From: an uncultured Desulfobacter sp.
GTDB lineage: Bacteria > Desulfobacterota > Desulfobacteria > Desulfobacterales > Desulfobacteraceae
Assembly: GCF_963666675.1 (NCBI RefSeq)
Contig: NZ_OY762929.1
Location: forward strand, 4,994,001 to 5,058,000
Direction: 5' to 3'
DNA length: 64,000 nt
Shown: positions 1-8,479 of the stretch, in pieces
Numbering within the stretch: position 1 is the first letter of the stretch
How the letters are laid out: every line of letters starts with the position of its first letter
The notes under the pieces: generated by a model
What the model was told of the DNA's origin: nothing
The model's database searches: none
Seen by the model: the letters and a program-made list of their open reading frames with translations, nothing else
Position numbers and translations under genes: made by a program

Positions 1-840
1 GTCCGTGATACCTTCGGAGCTGTCGATGAGAATCAAGGCCACATCACAATCTTCCATGCTGTCCAGGGCTTTGAGGATGGAAAACTTTTCAAGTTTATCC
101 GTCACCTTCCCCTTCCGGCGGATGCCTGCGGTATCTTTCAGGATAAATTCCCGGCCATTTCGGTTCACGGACAATTCAATGGCATCCCGGGTGGTGCCGG
201 CTTTGTCATTGACCACCACCCGCTGCTCTCCGAAAAGCCGGTTGGCCAGGGAAGATTTTCCCACATTGGGCCGCCCGATAATGGCAATGCGGATGGGGCC
301 GGTTTCATCATTTTCGGCCTGTTCCTCGGATTCCGTAGGGGCTTCGGGCAGCATCTCCACCAAATCCGAAAGGAAATCCCCTACCCCCAGGCCATGTTCG
401 GCGGACACCTTGTAAAACCGGTCCACACCCAGGGTGTAGAACTCACCGAGTTCATCTTCCTGGCGGTGCAGACTTTCAACCTTATTAATCAGATACAAAA
501 CCGGCTTTTCCGTGCGGCGTAAAAGATCGGCCAGATCCCGGTCATAGGGGGAGAGTCCAGCCCGGCCATCCATAATAAACACAAGGACATCGGCATGTTC
601 CACGGCCCGCAGCAACTGCTCTTTAATCTGGGACGCAAAATAATCATCATCCGCACTTAAAAACCCACCGGTATCAACCAGGGTAAACTGCTGATCCTCC
701 CACTGGGTATCGGCATACTGCCGGTCCCGGGTCACACCGGGCATATCATCCACCAGGGCCTGGCGGGATTTTGTAATTCTGTTAAACAGTGTGGATTTTC
801 CAACATTGGGGCGGCCCACAAGGGCCACAACCGGTTTCAT
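1..840 (-). CDS. der: GTPase Der (EngA), partial, N-terminal 280 codons
   Basis: Der is a double-GTPase that helps mature the 50S ribosomal subunit. Read on the minus strand from the ATG at 840, the protein opens with MKPVVALVGRPNVGKST, a G1 (P-loop) motif. A G2/G3 region follows with DMPGVTRDRQ and LVDTGGF, then NKVE as G4. A second G domain begins near residue 183 with IAIIGRPNVGKSS and continues with DKAGTTRD and LKDTAGI. Two tandem G domains separated by a short acidic linker are diagnostic of Der. The gene runs off the left edge, so the C-terminal KH-like domain is not visible. About 220 bp of AT-rich sequence lies upstream. The family call is secure. Confidence 0.97.
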   Translation of the reverse strand, partial: MKPVVALVGRPNVGKSTLFNRITKSRQALVDDMPGVTRDRQYADTQWEDQQFTLVDTGGFLSADDDYFASQIKEQLLRAVEHADVLVFIMDGRAGLSPYDRDLADLLRRTEKPVLYLINKVESLHRQEDELGEFYTLGVDRFYKVSAEHGLGVGDFLSDLVEMLPEAPTESEEQAENDETGPIRIAIIGRPNVGKSSLANRLFGEQRVVVNDKAGTTRDAIELSVNRNGREFILKDTAGIRRKGKVTDKLEKFSILKALDSMEDCDVALILIDSSEGITD

Positions 841-997
841 ATTTGTTTCTCCCAGAAAAAAGCTGTTAAAAAGGGGGTAAAAAAAATCAAATTTAATTTT
901 TTTTAATTATTAAGGGACAATAATATACCACATTAATAGAAATCAGTCTTGGGTGTTCATTTGCCGACAAGCACAACTTACCGTTTTTAGCACAGAG

Positions 998-1015
998 GTT
1001 TGGCTTTCGCCAAAC
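998..1015. repeat. short perfect hairpin flanked by 8-bp direct repeats
   Basis: GTTTGGC and GCCAAAC pair around a TTTC loop. The same octamer, GCACAGAG, sits on both sides (990-997 and 1017-1024). It lies between the end of the sigma-54 activator gene and the start of der, both on the minus strand. No T-run follows, so it is a poor classical terminator. It may be a remnant of a small repeat element. Confidence 0.4.
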
Positions 1016-1063
1016 TGCACAGAGGAATATTTCTTAAAATTTCAACGAATATGAGAATATTTC

Positions 1064-2479
1064 TTATACCGCCTTGCCTGTATTTTTATAATTTTCCTTG
1101 AGCAGGGCGTGCTTTTTCATCAGCTTATGGAGCTGACGGGTGGTGATGCCGGCGGCGGCCGCTGTGGCATTTATCTTTCCGTTGCATTTTGTCAAAAGCA
1201 GGTCCAGGTATTTCTGTTCAATCCTGTCAAGCTCCTGTTTCCTGACTTCGGCAAGGGTTAGATTGTGGTCAATGACACCGCCCACAGGTTTAGGCGGATA
1301 AGTAAACAGCTCCACCGGAAAATTTTGCGGCCTGAGAATGGATGTTTTTTCTAAAATATAGGCCCGCTCCAGAATATTTTCCAGCTCCCTGATATTGCCC
1401 GGCCATGAATAGGCCAAAAACGCCTCAAGAACCTTGGGGTGCACCTCCGTAATATCCTTGGCGTGAAAGGTGTTAAGCTTGGCCAGAAACAGCTCCGCCA
1501 ATTGGGGAATATCCTCTTTTCTCTCCTTGAGGGGCGGCAGCTCCACGGGAAACACGTTCAGACGGTAATAGAGATCCGAACGAAACAGTTTGTCTTCGCA
1601 CAACTGCTTTAAATCAATGTTGGTGGCCGCAATGATACGCACATCAGACCGGATATCCTCTTCACTGCCCACCCGGTGAAAGACACTGTCCTGGATGACC
1701 TGGAGCAATTTGATCTGCGCAGGCGGCGTTATGGTGCCGATTTCATCCAAGAAAATGGTACCTTTCCCGGCAATTTCAAATTTACCCAGTTTGCGTTTAA
1801 TGGCACCCGTGAACGCCCCCTTTTCATGCCCGAACATCTCGCTTTCTATCAGGGTATCCGGAATGGCACCGCAATGAACTTCAATAAACCGCTCGTTTTT
1901 TCGTAAAGAGAGCCTGTGAATCAATCGGGCGGTAAACCCTTTTCCGCTCCCTGTTTCCCCGGTTAACAGCACGGTACTTTTGGTGGCGGCCACGGCCCGG
2001 ATTTTTTCAAATACCGCTTTCATCGCCGGACTTTTGGTATGGAGCAGCTCAAACTCATCCTCCTGCCAGATCTGCTCCCGCAGATAATCCAGTTCCGATT
2101 CGGCCCGGGTCTGTTCGATAATACTGTCGACAACCAGTCGAAGTTCATCCGGCACCAGCGGGTAGGTCAGATAGGATTCGGCGCCTTCATGGACGACCTT
2201 CACAGCCTCGGGCAGCAGTTCAGGCGGTGCCATAATCACAATGCTGATATTGGGGCAGACCAGGCTGATGGTTTGGAACACGGCCTTGTAACTGCTTTCG
2301 GCGGCAGCCTGCTGAAGGATTTCAATATCTATAAATACAAACTCGGGCCGACTGCGGCGAAAAACCTGGAGTGCCGCGCTTAATTGCCGGTTGGAGTCAA
2401 TTTGATACACGGAAGACAAAGTGTCCTGGATGCCGTTTAAGTCACATGTCCGCCCAAGGATAAAATGAAGTTTTTTCAA
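1064..2479 (-). CDS. sigma-54-dependent activator with degenerate receiver domain
   Basis: An NtrC-type bacterial enhancer-binding protein of 471 aa. Residues 1-120 look like a receiver fold: an aspartate remains in FVFIDIE, but the usual N-terminal acidic pair is replaced (FILGRTCD) and the conserved Lys-Pro is YPLVP. Control by classical phosphorylation is therefore doubtful. The AAA+ domain is intact, with Walker A GETGSGKG, the sigma-54 contact loop GAFTGA, Walker B GTIFLDEIG and an arginine-finger region LYYRLNVFPVELPPLKER. A Fis-type helix-turn-helix closes the protein (ATAAAAGITTRQLHKLMKK). The start is a TTG at 2479 with an AAAGG stretch about 12 nt upstream; the exact start is moderately sure. 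No partner kinase is adjacent. It is the only activator in the window with an intact GAFTGA, so it could serve the sigma-54 promoters seen here, but that is inference. Confidence 0.92.
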   Translation of the reverse strand: MKKLHFILGRTCDLNGIQDTLSSVYQIDSNRQLSAALQVFRRSRPEFVFIDIEILQQAAAESSYKAVFQTISLVCPNISIVIMAPPELLPEAVKVVHEGAESYLTYPLVPDELRLVVDSIIEQTRAESELDYLREQIWQEDEFELLHTKSPAMKAVFEKIRAVAATKSTVLLTGETGSGKGFTARLIHRLSLRKNERFIEVHCGAIPDTLIESEMFGHEKGAFTGAIKRKLGKFEIAGKGTIFLDEIGTITPPAQIKLLQVIQDSVFHRVGSEEDIRSDVRIIAATNIDLKQLCEDKLFRSDLYYRLNVFPVELPPLKERKEDIPQLAELFLAKLNTFHAKDITEVHPKVLEAFLAYSWPGNIRELENILERAYILEKTSILRPQNFPVELFTYPPKPVGGVIDHNLTLAEVRKQELDRIEQKYLDLLLTKCNGKINATAAAAGITTRQLHKLMKKHALLKENYKNTGKAV

Positions 2480-3085
2480 CGTACTGTTATGCCTTTTGCT
2501 TCAACATACAATGCCGACCCAATAGGATCATCTAAAAAAAGAATTCAGAATTCCTATTTTAAATAATCTCAGCGGCAAATGCAACGCTTTTATTCTTTGA
2601 AGGCATGCAACAGGACGTTTGATTTCCCATATTCATTTCCAAAATCGTTTCCGACAGGTAACGATTTTTCCGTTTACCCCTGTAATGAACGGCAAATCAA
2701 TACTGAAAAACGGTTCGAACCAAAAACAAATCAGAGCAAATCTCAAACAGGATCAGCAGCAACCGTGCCTGAACAAAACATAGGCCACAATCGGATCTTT
2801 TGGCAAAGAGTTGGTTTAAAGAAGAACTTAAAATTCCTCTTTCTCCCGCCACAAGACATTTCGTTTCCTATAAGTCACATGCCCCTGGCCTTTGTCTTTG
2901 GCACAGAAATAAAAAAAATTCAATGTAAAAAAAGACAGTTACCCCCACCCCCACCAATGAACGAGCTCCCAAATTTACATTTTGCAGCCATTGGCGCGCT
3001 TTGTGAAATATAAACAGCGTCCGGGCCTGCCGATCCCGGAGACCAAAGACAAACAACCAAACACATTCGGAAAAGACGGATATAA
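2480..3085. other. 606-bp intergenic region, no supported gene
   Basis: It separates the divergent sigma-54 activator and the membrane acyltransferase-like gene. Open frames in it have low-complexity or unlikely composition (for example a run of prolines near 2941-2956) and lack good ribosome sites, so none is called. Neither a convincing promoter nor a terminator could be picked by eye. Confidence 0.5.
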
Positions 3086-4222
3086 ATGGACAATATTCCG
3101 GCGCGCCGGGCAAAAAGAGAACAAGGGTATGACCTGGCAAGGGGCGTGGCCGTACTCGCCATGGTGCTGATTGATTTTAAAGGGTTTTTCTGCGCTGACG
3201 AGACCTCTCCGGAATGGCTTTATGCGGTTCTCGAATATATGGATCGAAGGGCTGCGGCCGCGCTGGTAATTATTGCCGGCGCCGGTTTGACACTGATGGC
3301 AGGCAGGGCCGGTATATTTAAAAAACGGAACACACTCTTTAAACGGGCCATATTCCTTATGTTGTGCGGCATGCTGATTACCAGCATATGGCAGGCGGAT
3401 ATCCTGCATTTTTACGGATTTTTTATTTTAATCGGACTGGCCATGGTGCGCTGTTCCAATCCAGGCCTTTTGATCGGGACAACCGTCTTCTGGCTGATCA
3501 GTTTTCTGGGTCGCTCGGACCATATTTGCGGGTATCTGGATAGCTTTACTGCCGGGAGCATGCCGGATCAGCTTGCCAACCTTTTTTTCACAGGTTTTTA
3601 CCCAATTTTTCCATGGGCTGCGCTCTACCTTCTGGGCATGTGGATAGGACGGCACGATTTTAAAAACCGTCATGCCACCCTAACACTTTTGGGATCTGGA
3701 ATGTTAGCGGTTCTATTATCAGAGTGTGCGGGATATTTTATTCCCGGCATGGCTCTGAAAACCGTTCTGGCCCACGGGGCATCGGATGAAACGGCCGCAT
3801 GCGTTTTTATCCTGTTGTCCAAGCTTACCGTTATAGACCTGGCGCTGCCAAGCCCGGTTTCCATTATTTCCGGCGCCGGCACGGGGCTTTGTGTGATTGC
3901 CCTGAGCTGTTTGTATGCAGCCGGTCGTCAAAACCAGGGACTGCCGCAATATTTGCTGATCGCAGGGCAAAACTCATTGTCTCTGTATGTACTGCATATT
4001 CTTTTTATCAAGGGGGTTGAGCACGTTCCGGGTATGGGAGATGATTACTCCGTCCTTTGGTGCACTGCCGGGGCAATCCTTTTTATTGCAGCCTATACAC
4101 GTTTAATGGGCCTATGGCTGAAAAAATTCGCCATGGGCCCCCTTGAAATCACCATGAGATCCTTTCCCTTTGTTGACGTCCCAAGAGTCCTTAAAAGGCA
4201 CCCTGACGCCAGTGCAGGATAG
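3086..4222 (+). CDS. polytopic membrane protein, YeiB/DUF418- or DUF1624-like
   Basis: A 378-aa protein with about ten predicted membrane helices. The N-terminus has the pattern R-x-YDLARGVAVLAMVLID, typical of DUF1624/heparan-N-acetyltransferase-like and YeiB families. The C-terminal helix pair GQNSLSLYVLHILFIKG resembles the end of DUF418 and acyltransferase-3 proteins. These families are thought to transfer or flip acyl or sugar groups at the inner membrane; the substrate here is unknown. An AT-rich stretch but no strong Shine-Dalgarno precedes the ATG. It is followed by the YitT gene in the same direction. Family placement is approximate. Confidence 0.7.
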   Translation: MDNIPARRAKREQGYDLARGVAVLAMVLIDFKGFFCADETSPEWLYAVLEYMDRRAAAALVIIAGAGLTLMAGRAGIFKKRNTLFKRAIFLMLCGMLITSIWQADILHFYGFFILIGLAMVRCSNPGLLIGTTVFWLISFLGRSDHICGYLDSFTAGSMPDQLANLFFTGFYPIFPWAALYLLGMWIGRHDFKNRHATLTLLGSGMLAVLLSECAGYFIPGMALKTVLAHGASDETAACVFILLSKLTVIDLALPSPVSIISGAGTGLCVIALSCLYAAGRQNQGLPQYLLIAGQNSLSLYVLHILFIKGVEHVPGMGDDYSVLWCTAGAILFIAAYTRLMGLWLKKFAMGPLEITMRSFPFVDVPRVLKRHPDASAG

Positions 4223-4290
4223 CAGAATGGGCATCAACCGGAACAGATGGTTCTTAAAAATTATCGATTAAAAATGACATGGAGGGCCAG

Positions 4291-5220
4291 TTGAACAAGA
4301 CGGCCGCAATGACAATGGAACATACCGTGATGGCACATCCAGTGCCCGGCTCAGGAAACGTGTTGAACGGAACCGCCGCCATTAACAGTATTTTATACAA
4401 CGCATCCTTAATCACCCTGGGGTCCATCCTTTGTGCATGGACAATCAACACCATCCTGGTCCCCCATCAATTTTTGAGCGGAGGCCTGGCCGGGGTTGCC
4501 CTAATCATACACTATCTTTGGCCCCAGACATCGGTGGGCAGCATCAATTTCCTGCTCAATATCCCGGTTCTCATGGTGGGCTGGTTTTATGTGGGCCGGC
4601 GCTTTATGCTTTACAGCATTTTCGGGATGGTTGTTTTTTCCATGGCCGTGGAGTGGATTCCCGCCACCAGGACCATTGAGGACCCCATGCTGGCGGCCCT
4701 GCTTTGCGGTATCGTTTCAGGTGTGGGCTGTGCTCTGATATTAAAATCCCTGGGGTCAGCCGGCGGCATCGATATTATATCGGTAATCCTGCTCAAACAA
4801 TTCTCCATTCGGATAGGCTCCACCACACTGTTTGCAAATGCCGCAATCCTGATGGTCTCCATGGTTTTATTTTCCATGGAATCAATTCTTTATACGTTGA
4901 TTCATGTATTTTTAGCCTCCCGGGTCATTGAGCTGGTCATAACGGGCATGAATAAACGCAAAGCGGTGTTCATCGTCTCCAAGCAATGGCAGGATATCCA
5001 GCAACAGATTTTCAATCAGTTAAACCGGGGCGTGACCATCATTAATGGATGCGGCGGGTATACGGGAGAAGAGGCAAACCTGCTTTATACCGTTGTCACC
5101 TTCGGCGAATTGAATCGTTTAAAAACCCTTGTAAAAAAGACAGACCCAAATACCTTTCTGGTGGTTTCAGACACCGTTGAAGTGATGGGGCATGGTATCG
5201 GGAATCAACCCCACTGGTGA
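4291..5220 (+). CDS. YitT family membrane protein (DUF161 + DUF2179)
   Basis: About 309 aa. Five to six hydrophobic helices form the YitT/DUF161 core, with GGLAGVALIIHYL and the glycine-rich SLGSAGGIDIISVIL. A C-terminal cytoplasmic DUF2179 domain follows (RGVTIINGCGGYTGEE near residue 250). The function of YitT proteins is not established. An ATG at 4279 is in frame, but it overlaps the sequence GGAGG, which sits 5 nt before a TTG at 4291. The TTG is therefore the better start. The last residues of the upstream membrane gene are about 70 bp away, so the two may be co-transcribed. Confidence 0.88.
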   Translation: MNKTAAMTMEHTVMAHPVPGSGNVLNGTAAINSILYNASLITLGSILCAWTINTILVPHQFLSGGLAGVALIIHYLWPQTSVGSINFLLNIPVLMVGWFYVGRRFMLYSIFGMVVFSMAVEWIPATRTIEDPMLAALLCGIVSGVGCALILKSLGSAGGIDIISVILLKQFSIRIGSTTLFANAAILMVSMVLFSMESILYTLIHVFLASRVIELVITGMNKRKAVFIVSKQWQDIQQQIFNQLNRGVTIINGCGGYTGEEANLLYTVVTFGELNRLKTLVKKTDPNTFLVVSDTVEVMGHGIGNQPHW

Positions 5221-5301
5221 TTTTAAAACAAACCAGTTTAGGCAATTGAATGAACGTTTTGTACAAAAAAGCATAATAACATTATTATTTTAAGGAGAAA
5301 C

Positions 5302-5538
5302 ATGATGAAACGCATTAAAACGCTCTTGTGCATGATAGTAATGGCTTTGGCGGTGACGACATGGACAAACTTGAGTCCGAGTTTTGCCTCCGACGATGCG
5401 TATGACATGGCTGTTGAAGAAAGCATGGACCAGAACGACGAGGCTGTCGATGATGATGGTTCCTATGAAGAACATGTTGACGAAGACTGGAACGACCAGG
5501 ATGCTCCGGAAACCGAAAACAGAGACGAATCCATCTAA
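5302..5538 (+). CDS. small secreted acidic protein
   Basis: A 78-aa protein. Residues 1-29 form a typical signal peptide, with basic MMKRIK, a hydrophobic core and a likely cut after PSFA. The mature ~49 residues are very acidic, rich in Asp, Glu and Asn with no cysteine, which suggests a disordered calcium- or cation-binding or surface-coating peptide. AAGGAG precedes the ATG by 6 nt, a strong ribosome site, and a hairpin terminator follows at 5604. It looks like a monocistronic gene. No family was recognised. Confidence 0.75.
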   Translation: MMKRIKTLLCMIVMALAVTTWTNLSPSFASDDAYDMAVEESMDQNDEAVDDDGSYEEHVDEDWNDQDAPETENRDESI

Positions 5539-5603
5539 AAAATCCCCCCCTGACCTGTAATTATTATCCCAACGAGCAATAGTTACGGACCAGCCTCAAC
5601 CCC

Positions 5604-5644
5604 AAAGAGCACCAACAAAAATGTTCGTGCTCTTTACCTTTTTG
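5604..5644 (+). terminator. intrinsic terminator after the small acidic protein gene
   Basis: AAAGAGCAC pairs with GTGCTCTTT. An inner AACA/TGTT extension leaves an AAAA loop, and ACCTTTTTG follows. Position and polarity fit termination of the 5302-5538 transcript. Confidence 0.8.
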
Positions 5645-5696
5645 CCCGCAGCCATAGTGATTGCTGGAATGCAGACGTTTTGCAGATTAAAAAAGT

Positions 5697-5915
5697 TTAC
5701 ACGATAATACTAAACGTTGACGGGGGCCTCTGGGCAGGCGTTTCCGGATTCATCTCTTTTGTATCCCCATCCCGCTTCTTTTTGGAAACGATTTTAAAAT
5801 CAGTATGAAATTGGTGTCCGCAATTGGGGCAACGCATGAGCATCCCCCCGATATCTGCCGGGATGCGAAGAGGCTCATTACATCCTTTGCAATTTTTGAT
5901 CACATAATCTTTCAT
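5697..5915 (-). CDS. small zinc-ribbon protein
   Basis: 72 aa. Two CxxC knuckles, CKGC near residue 9 and CPNC near residue 29, are separated by about 17 residues and form a rubredoxin-like zinc ribbon of the kind found in zf/MJ0042-type proteins. The tail is basic, then Pro/Thr-rich. No catalytic domain is attached; such proteins often act as adaptors or remain uncharacterised. The ribosome site is weak. It stands alone between convergent and divergent neighbours. Confidence 0.7.
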   Translation of the reverse strand: MKDYVIKNCKGCNEPLRIPADIGGMLMRCPNCGHQFHTDFKIVSKKKRDGDTKEMNPETPAQRPPSTFSIIV

Positions 5916-6056
5916 ATGTAGCGTATCGGTCAGCGCGGCGGAATTATTAAATCCGCCATGGACACTGATCTGGTCATTGGATCAAGCCCATCATCTATCA
6001 AGAACGCATTTTGTATGATATGATACCCGAATAACCTTCACAGCAAGGAATCCGTA

Positions 6057-6974
6057 ATGTCAAATAAGAGAGCAAACGTTAAAAATGCATGGCAGCATTC
6101 AAAAAAACAGGCTGAAAAATCCAATGCGCCAGACACGGGGAGCCGCATTAAAGTTGGGGAATATAATCGGTTGAGTGTTCAAACCAGATCAGATTTCGGC
6201 GTTTATTTAAACGCCGGGGAAGACCGGGTGCTGTTGCCCAATAAATATGTACCAGAGGATCTGTCAATCGGTGATCGCCTCAATGTATTTGTGTACACGG
6301 ATTCCGAAGATCGCCTGGTGGCAACCACATTAAAGCCTGGGGGCATGGTCGGCGACTTTGTTTTTTTAATTGCAAAAGATGTTGCCCCGTTCGGCACCTT
6401 TATGGACTGGGGCCTGGAAAAGGATTTGCTGGTTCCTAAAAACGAACAGCAGGATAAACTCACGACCGGAAAAAAATATTTAGTCAAAATCTGCCGGGAT
6501 GAAGACACGCAACGTGTGTACGGGACCACAAAAATCGCCGCCAATTGTGATAAAAACACAGGGGCCCTGAAAGTCGGACAGCAGGTGGATTTACTTGTCC
6601 ACACCATTACCACCATTGGGATCATGGCCGTAGTTGATAAACGATACTATGGGATGATGTACCTGAATGAAACCTACCAGAAATTATTCATCGGGCACAC
6701 CGGCAAGGGATATGTCATGCGGCTGCGTGAAGATGGGAAAATTGACCTGACCATGAAAAAACCCGGATATTCATCGGTTCCCAAATCGGCGGAAGTTATT
6801 CTATACCGATTAAATAAATCCGGGGGCTTTATCCCCTGTCATGATAAAAGTTCCCCGGAAGAGATCCGCAAACGGTTTTCCATGAGCAAAAAAGAGTTCA
6901 AACGCGCTGTGGGCAATCTGTACAAAAAAAGATTGATTGAATTAAAAAACAATGGGATTGGTCTGGCAAAATAA
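6057..6974 (+). CDS. CvfB-like S1-domain RNA-binding protein
   Basis: 305 aa. The layout is that of the CvfB/YitL family: an S1-like barrel at about residues 30-95, a second S1 barrel at 98-160 (FLIAKDVAPFGTFMDWGLEKDLLVP), a third at about 170-235 (VDLLVHTITTIGIMAVVDKRYYGMMY) and a C-terminal winged helix (MSKKEFKRAVGNLYKKRLI). CvfB proteins bind RNA and affect virulence or stress gene expression in Gram-positives; the role here is unknown. The ATG follows AGCAAGGAATCCGTA. The stop at 6974 is followed by a weak GC-rich hairpin with a T-run near 7031-7055. Confidence 0.88.
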   Translation: MSNKRANVKNAWQHSKKQAEKSNAPDTGSRIKVGEYNRLSVQTRSDFGVYLNAGEDRVLLPNKYVPEDLSIGDRLNVFVYTDSEDRLVATTLKPGGMVGDFVFLIAKDVAPFGTFMDWGLEKDLLVPKNEQQDKLTTGKKYLVKICRDEDTQRVYGTTKIAANCDKNTGALKVGQQVDLLVHTITTIGIMAVVDKRYYGMMYLNETYQKLFIGHTGKGYVMRLREDGKIDLTMKKPGYSSVPKSAEVILYRLNKSGGFIPCHDKSSPEEIRKRFSMSKKEFKRAVGNLYKKRLIELKNNGIGLAK

Positions 6975-7100
6975 AGCCGGCCTGCATTTCCAGTCCAAAA
7001 AAAATTCTGATGAACAAGGCCCATCAATTGAACCCGGTTACCAAGCCAGGTTTTTATCTTTATTCACAAAGGGTTGGAACTGCATTGAGCATCACTTAAA

Positions 7101-7529
7101 TTAAATTTCATTCTGCAACATTAAATAAACAGGGAGAACCTCAAACCCCTGCTTTTTCCAGAATCCTGAACTTTGATCCGTTACGGTAACACTCAGGCTT
7201 GTTGCGCCCCGTTTTTTGCTCTCCTTGCGAAATTCGTCAACAAGAGCTCTGCCGATTTTTTTATTTTGCATTTTCGGATGGATTGTCAATAGATGAATCA
7301 ATGCCCTGGATCCGTCGTATACACCTTTGATAAACCCACAGGCGTGGTTGTGACTTTCGGCAACAATCAGAATAGCGGCATCACAGGCCGCGACACGCTG
7401 CATTGCGGCAAAACCCTCAATCGCCGGAGAAGCAAATTGTCCATTACGTTTAAGTATTTCCTCAAGCTCCGGACCATCTGATTCCTTAAAGCCCCGAAAA
7501 ATCATATTATGATCCGTTTCAATACTCAT
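7101..7529 (-). CDS. GNAT family N-acetyltransferase
   Basis: 142 aa, one GNAT domain. Motif A, which binds acetyl-CoA, is LLTIHPKMQNKKIGRALVDEFRKE, close to the Q/R-x-x-G-x-G/A consensus. The C-terminal FWKKQGFEVLPVYLM matches motif B. The substrate is unknown. A TTG at 7532 is directly followed by an ATG at 7529, and AAAGGAT lies upstream, so the ATG is preferred. It may share a transcript with no neighbour: the DedA-like gene is over 140 bp away. Confidence 0.88.
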   Translation of the reverse strand: MSIETDHNMIFRGFKESDGPELEEILKRNGQFASPAIEGFAAMQRVAACDAAILIVAESHNHACGFIKGVYDGSRALIHLLTIHPKMQNKKIGRALVDEFRKESKKRGATSLSVTVTDQSSGFWKKQGFEVLPVYLMLQNEI

Positions 7530-7678
7530 CAAAATCTGGATCCTTTGCTGGACAGTTCACTATCTGAGAAAGCATTTGTCCGTCTTTTGGCGTCTTTCAT
7601 AGTAACGGGCTCCGGTAAAATTTTGCTCCGGATCACAAAAGTACATTTTCCATTTTTCTAACCGGATAAGACAAAAAA

Positions 7679-8320
7679 TTAATTCGACACAGAGATTAAC
7701 TTTATGAAAAAAGGCCATAAAACAGCAGGAATCAGTACGGCAAAAAAAATTCCTATTCCTGGTGTGAAGCCGGAATAGGAGCCCATCCAGGAAAAGAGAA
7801 AAGATACGGGAAGAGACCCTGCTATCAGCGCCAATAAAAACCGTCGAAAATTCATCCCAGAGAGTCCTGCAAGTATGGTTGTCACCTCTGGTATAACAGG
7901 CATGATTCGGCTCAAGATAATCGCATACGACCCCCATCTGTCAAAAAACGATCGGAAACGTTCTATCTCTTCTTGGGAGGCAATTCTTGTACTGGCCCTT
8001 TGGCCAAAAAACTTTGCAATTCCATACCCCATCAGCCCTGCGCATACTGAACCAATGACGCTTGCAGCCCCCCCGGCCCAAGGCCCATAAACCGCGCCTA
8101 GTGCAGCCATAATCCCCGTTGCAGGAACCGGCAGCAGGATATCGGAAATTAAAAGCACGATTCCCATGAGCCAGGCGAAAGATCTGGTCCTGGAAAACCA
8201 TGCAATACATTTTTCCTGACTAAACAAAATTTCAAGATTCTGCCCGCAGATTTCATAGACAACGACAAAAGCAAATGTCAGCAGAGAAAACAGCAGTATA
8301 AGCTTAAAAATCAGTTTCAT
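7679..8320 (-). CDS. DedA/TVP38 (SNARE-associated) membrane protein
   Basis: 213 aa with five to six membrane helices. The family signature region is GAVYGPWAGGAASVIGSVCAGLMGYGIAKFFG, followed by the conserved amphipathic stretch ERFRSFFDRWGSYAIILSRIMPVIPEVTTILAGLSGM. TVP38/DedA proteins include lipid (undecaprenyl phosphate) transporters, but this subgroup has no assigned substrate. About 160 bp of AT-rich divergent region separates it from the secreted toroid protein gene on the other strand. Confidence 0.9.
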   Translation of the reverse strand: MKLIFKLILLFSLLTFAFVVVYEICGQNLEILFSQEKCIAWFSRTRSFAWLMGIVLLISDILLPVPATGIMAALGAVYGPWAGGAASVIGSVCAGLMGYGIAKFFGQRASTRIASQEEIERFRSFFDRWGSYAIILSRIMPVIPEVTTILAGLSGMNFRRFLLALIAGSLPVSFLFSWMGSYSGFTPGIGIFFAVLIPAVLWPFFIKLISVSN

Positions 8321-8479
8321 AGCTTCCCCTATCAGTTGAACGAAAAAATAACAAGGGAGAAATCCATTGTATGACGCATAAACGACTTTGATTCTTCTAT
8401 GATTGTCTTAAAAAATTTGATAGGAAAAGTATCATTAAAGTTATATTTATCATAAAAAACGTATGATCAAGTGTATTGA

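Noticed and set aside
5..415. 136-aa plus-strand open frame at the left edge
   Set aside because: Antisense to der, whose two GTPase domains are unmistakable.
2579..3013. 144-aa open frame in the gap before the YeiB-like gene
   Set aside because: No ribosome site, odd composition with a proline run, and no family resemblance.
4329..4346. Sigma-54-like TGGCAC...TGC site
   Set aside because: It lies inside the start of the YitT gene and nothing begins downstream of it that needs such a promoter.
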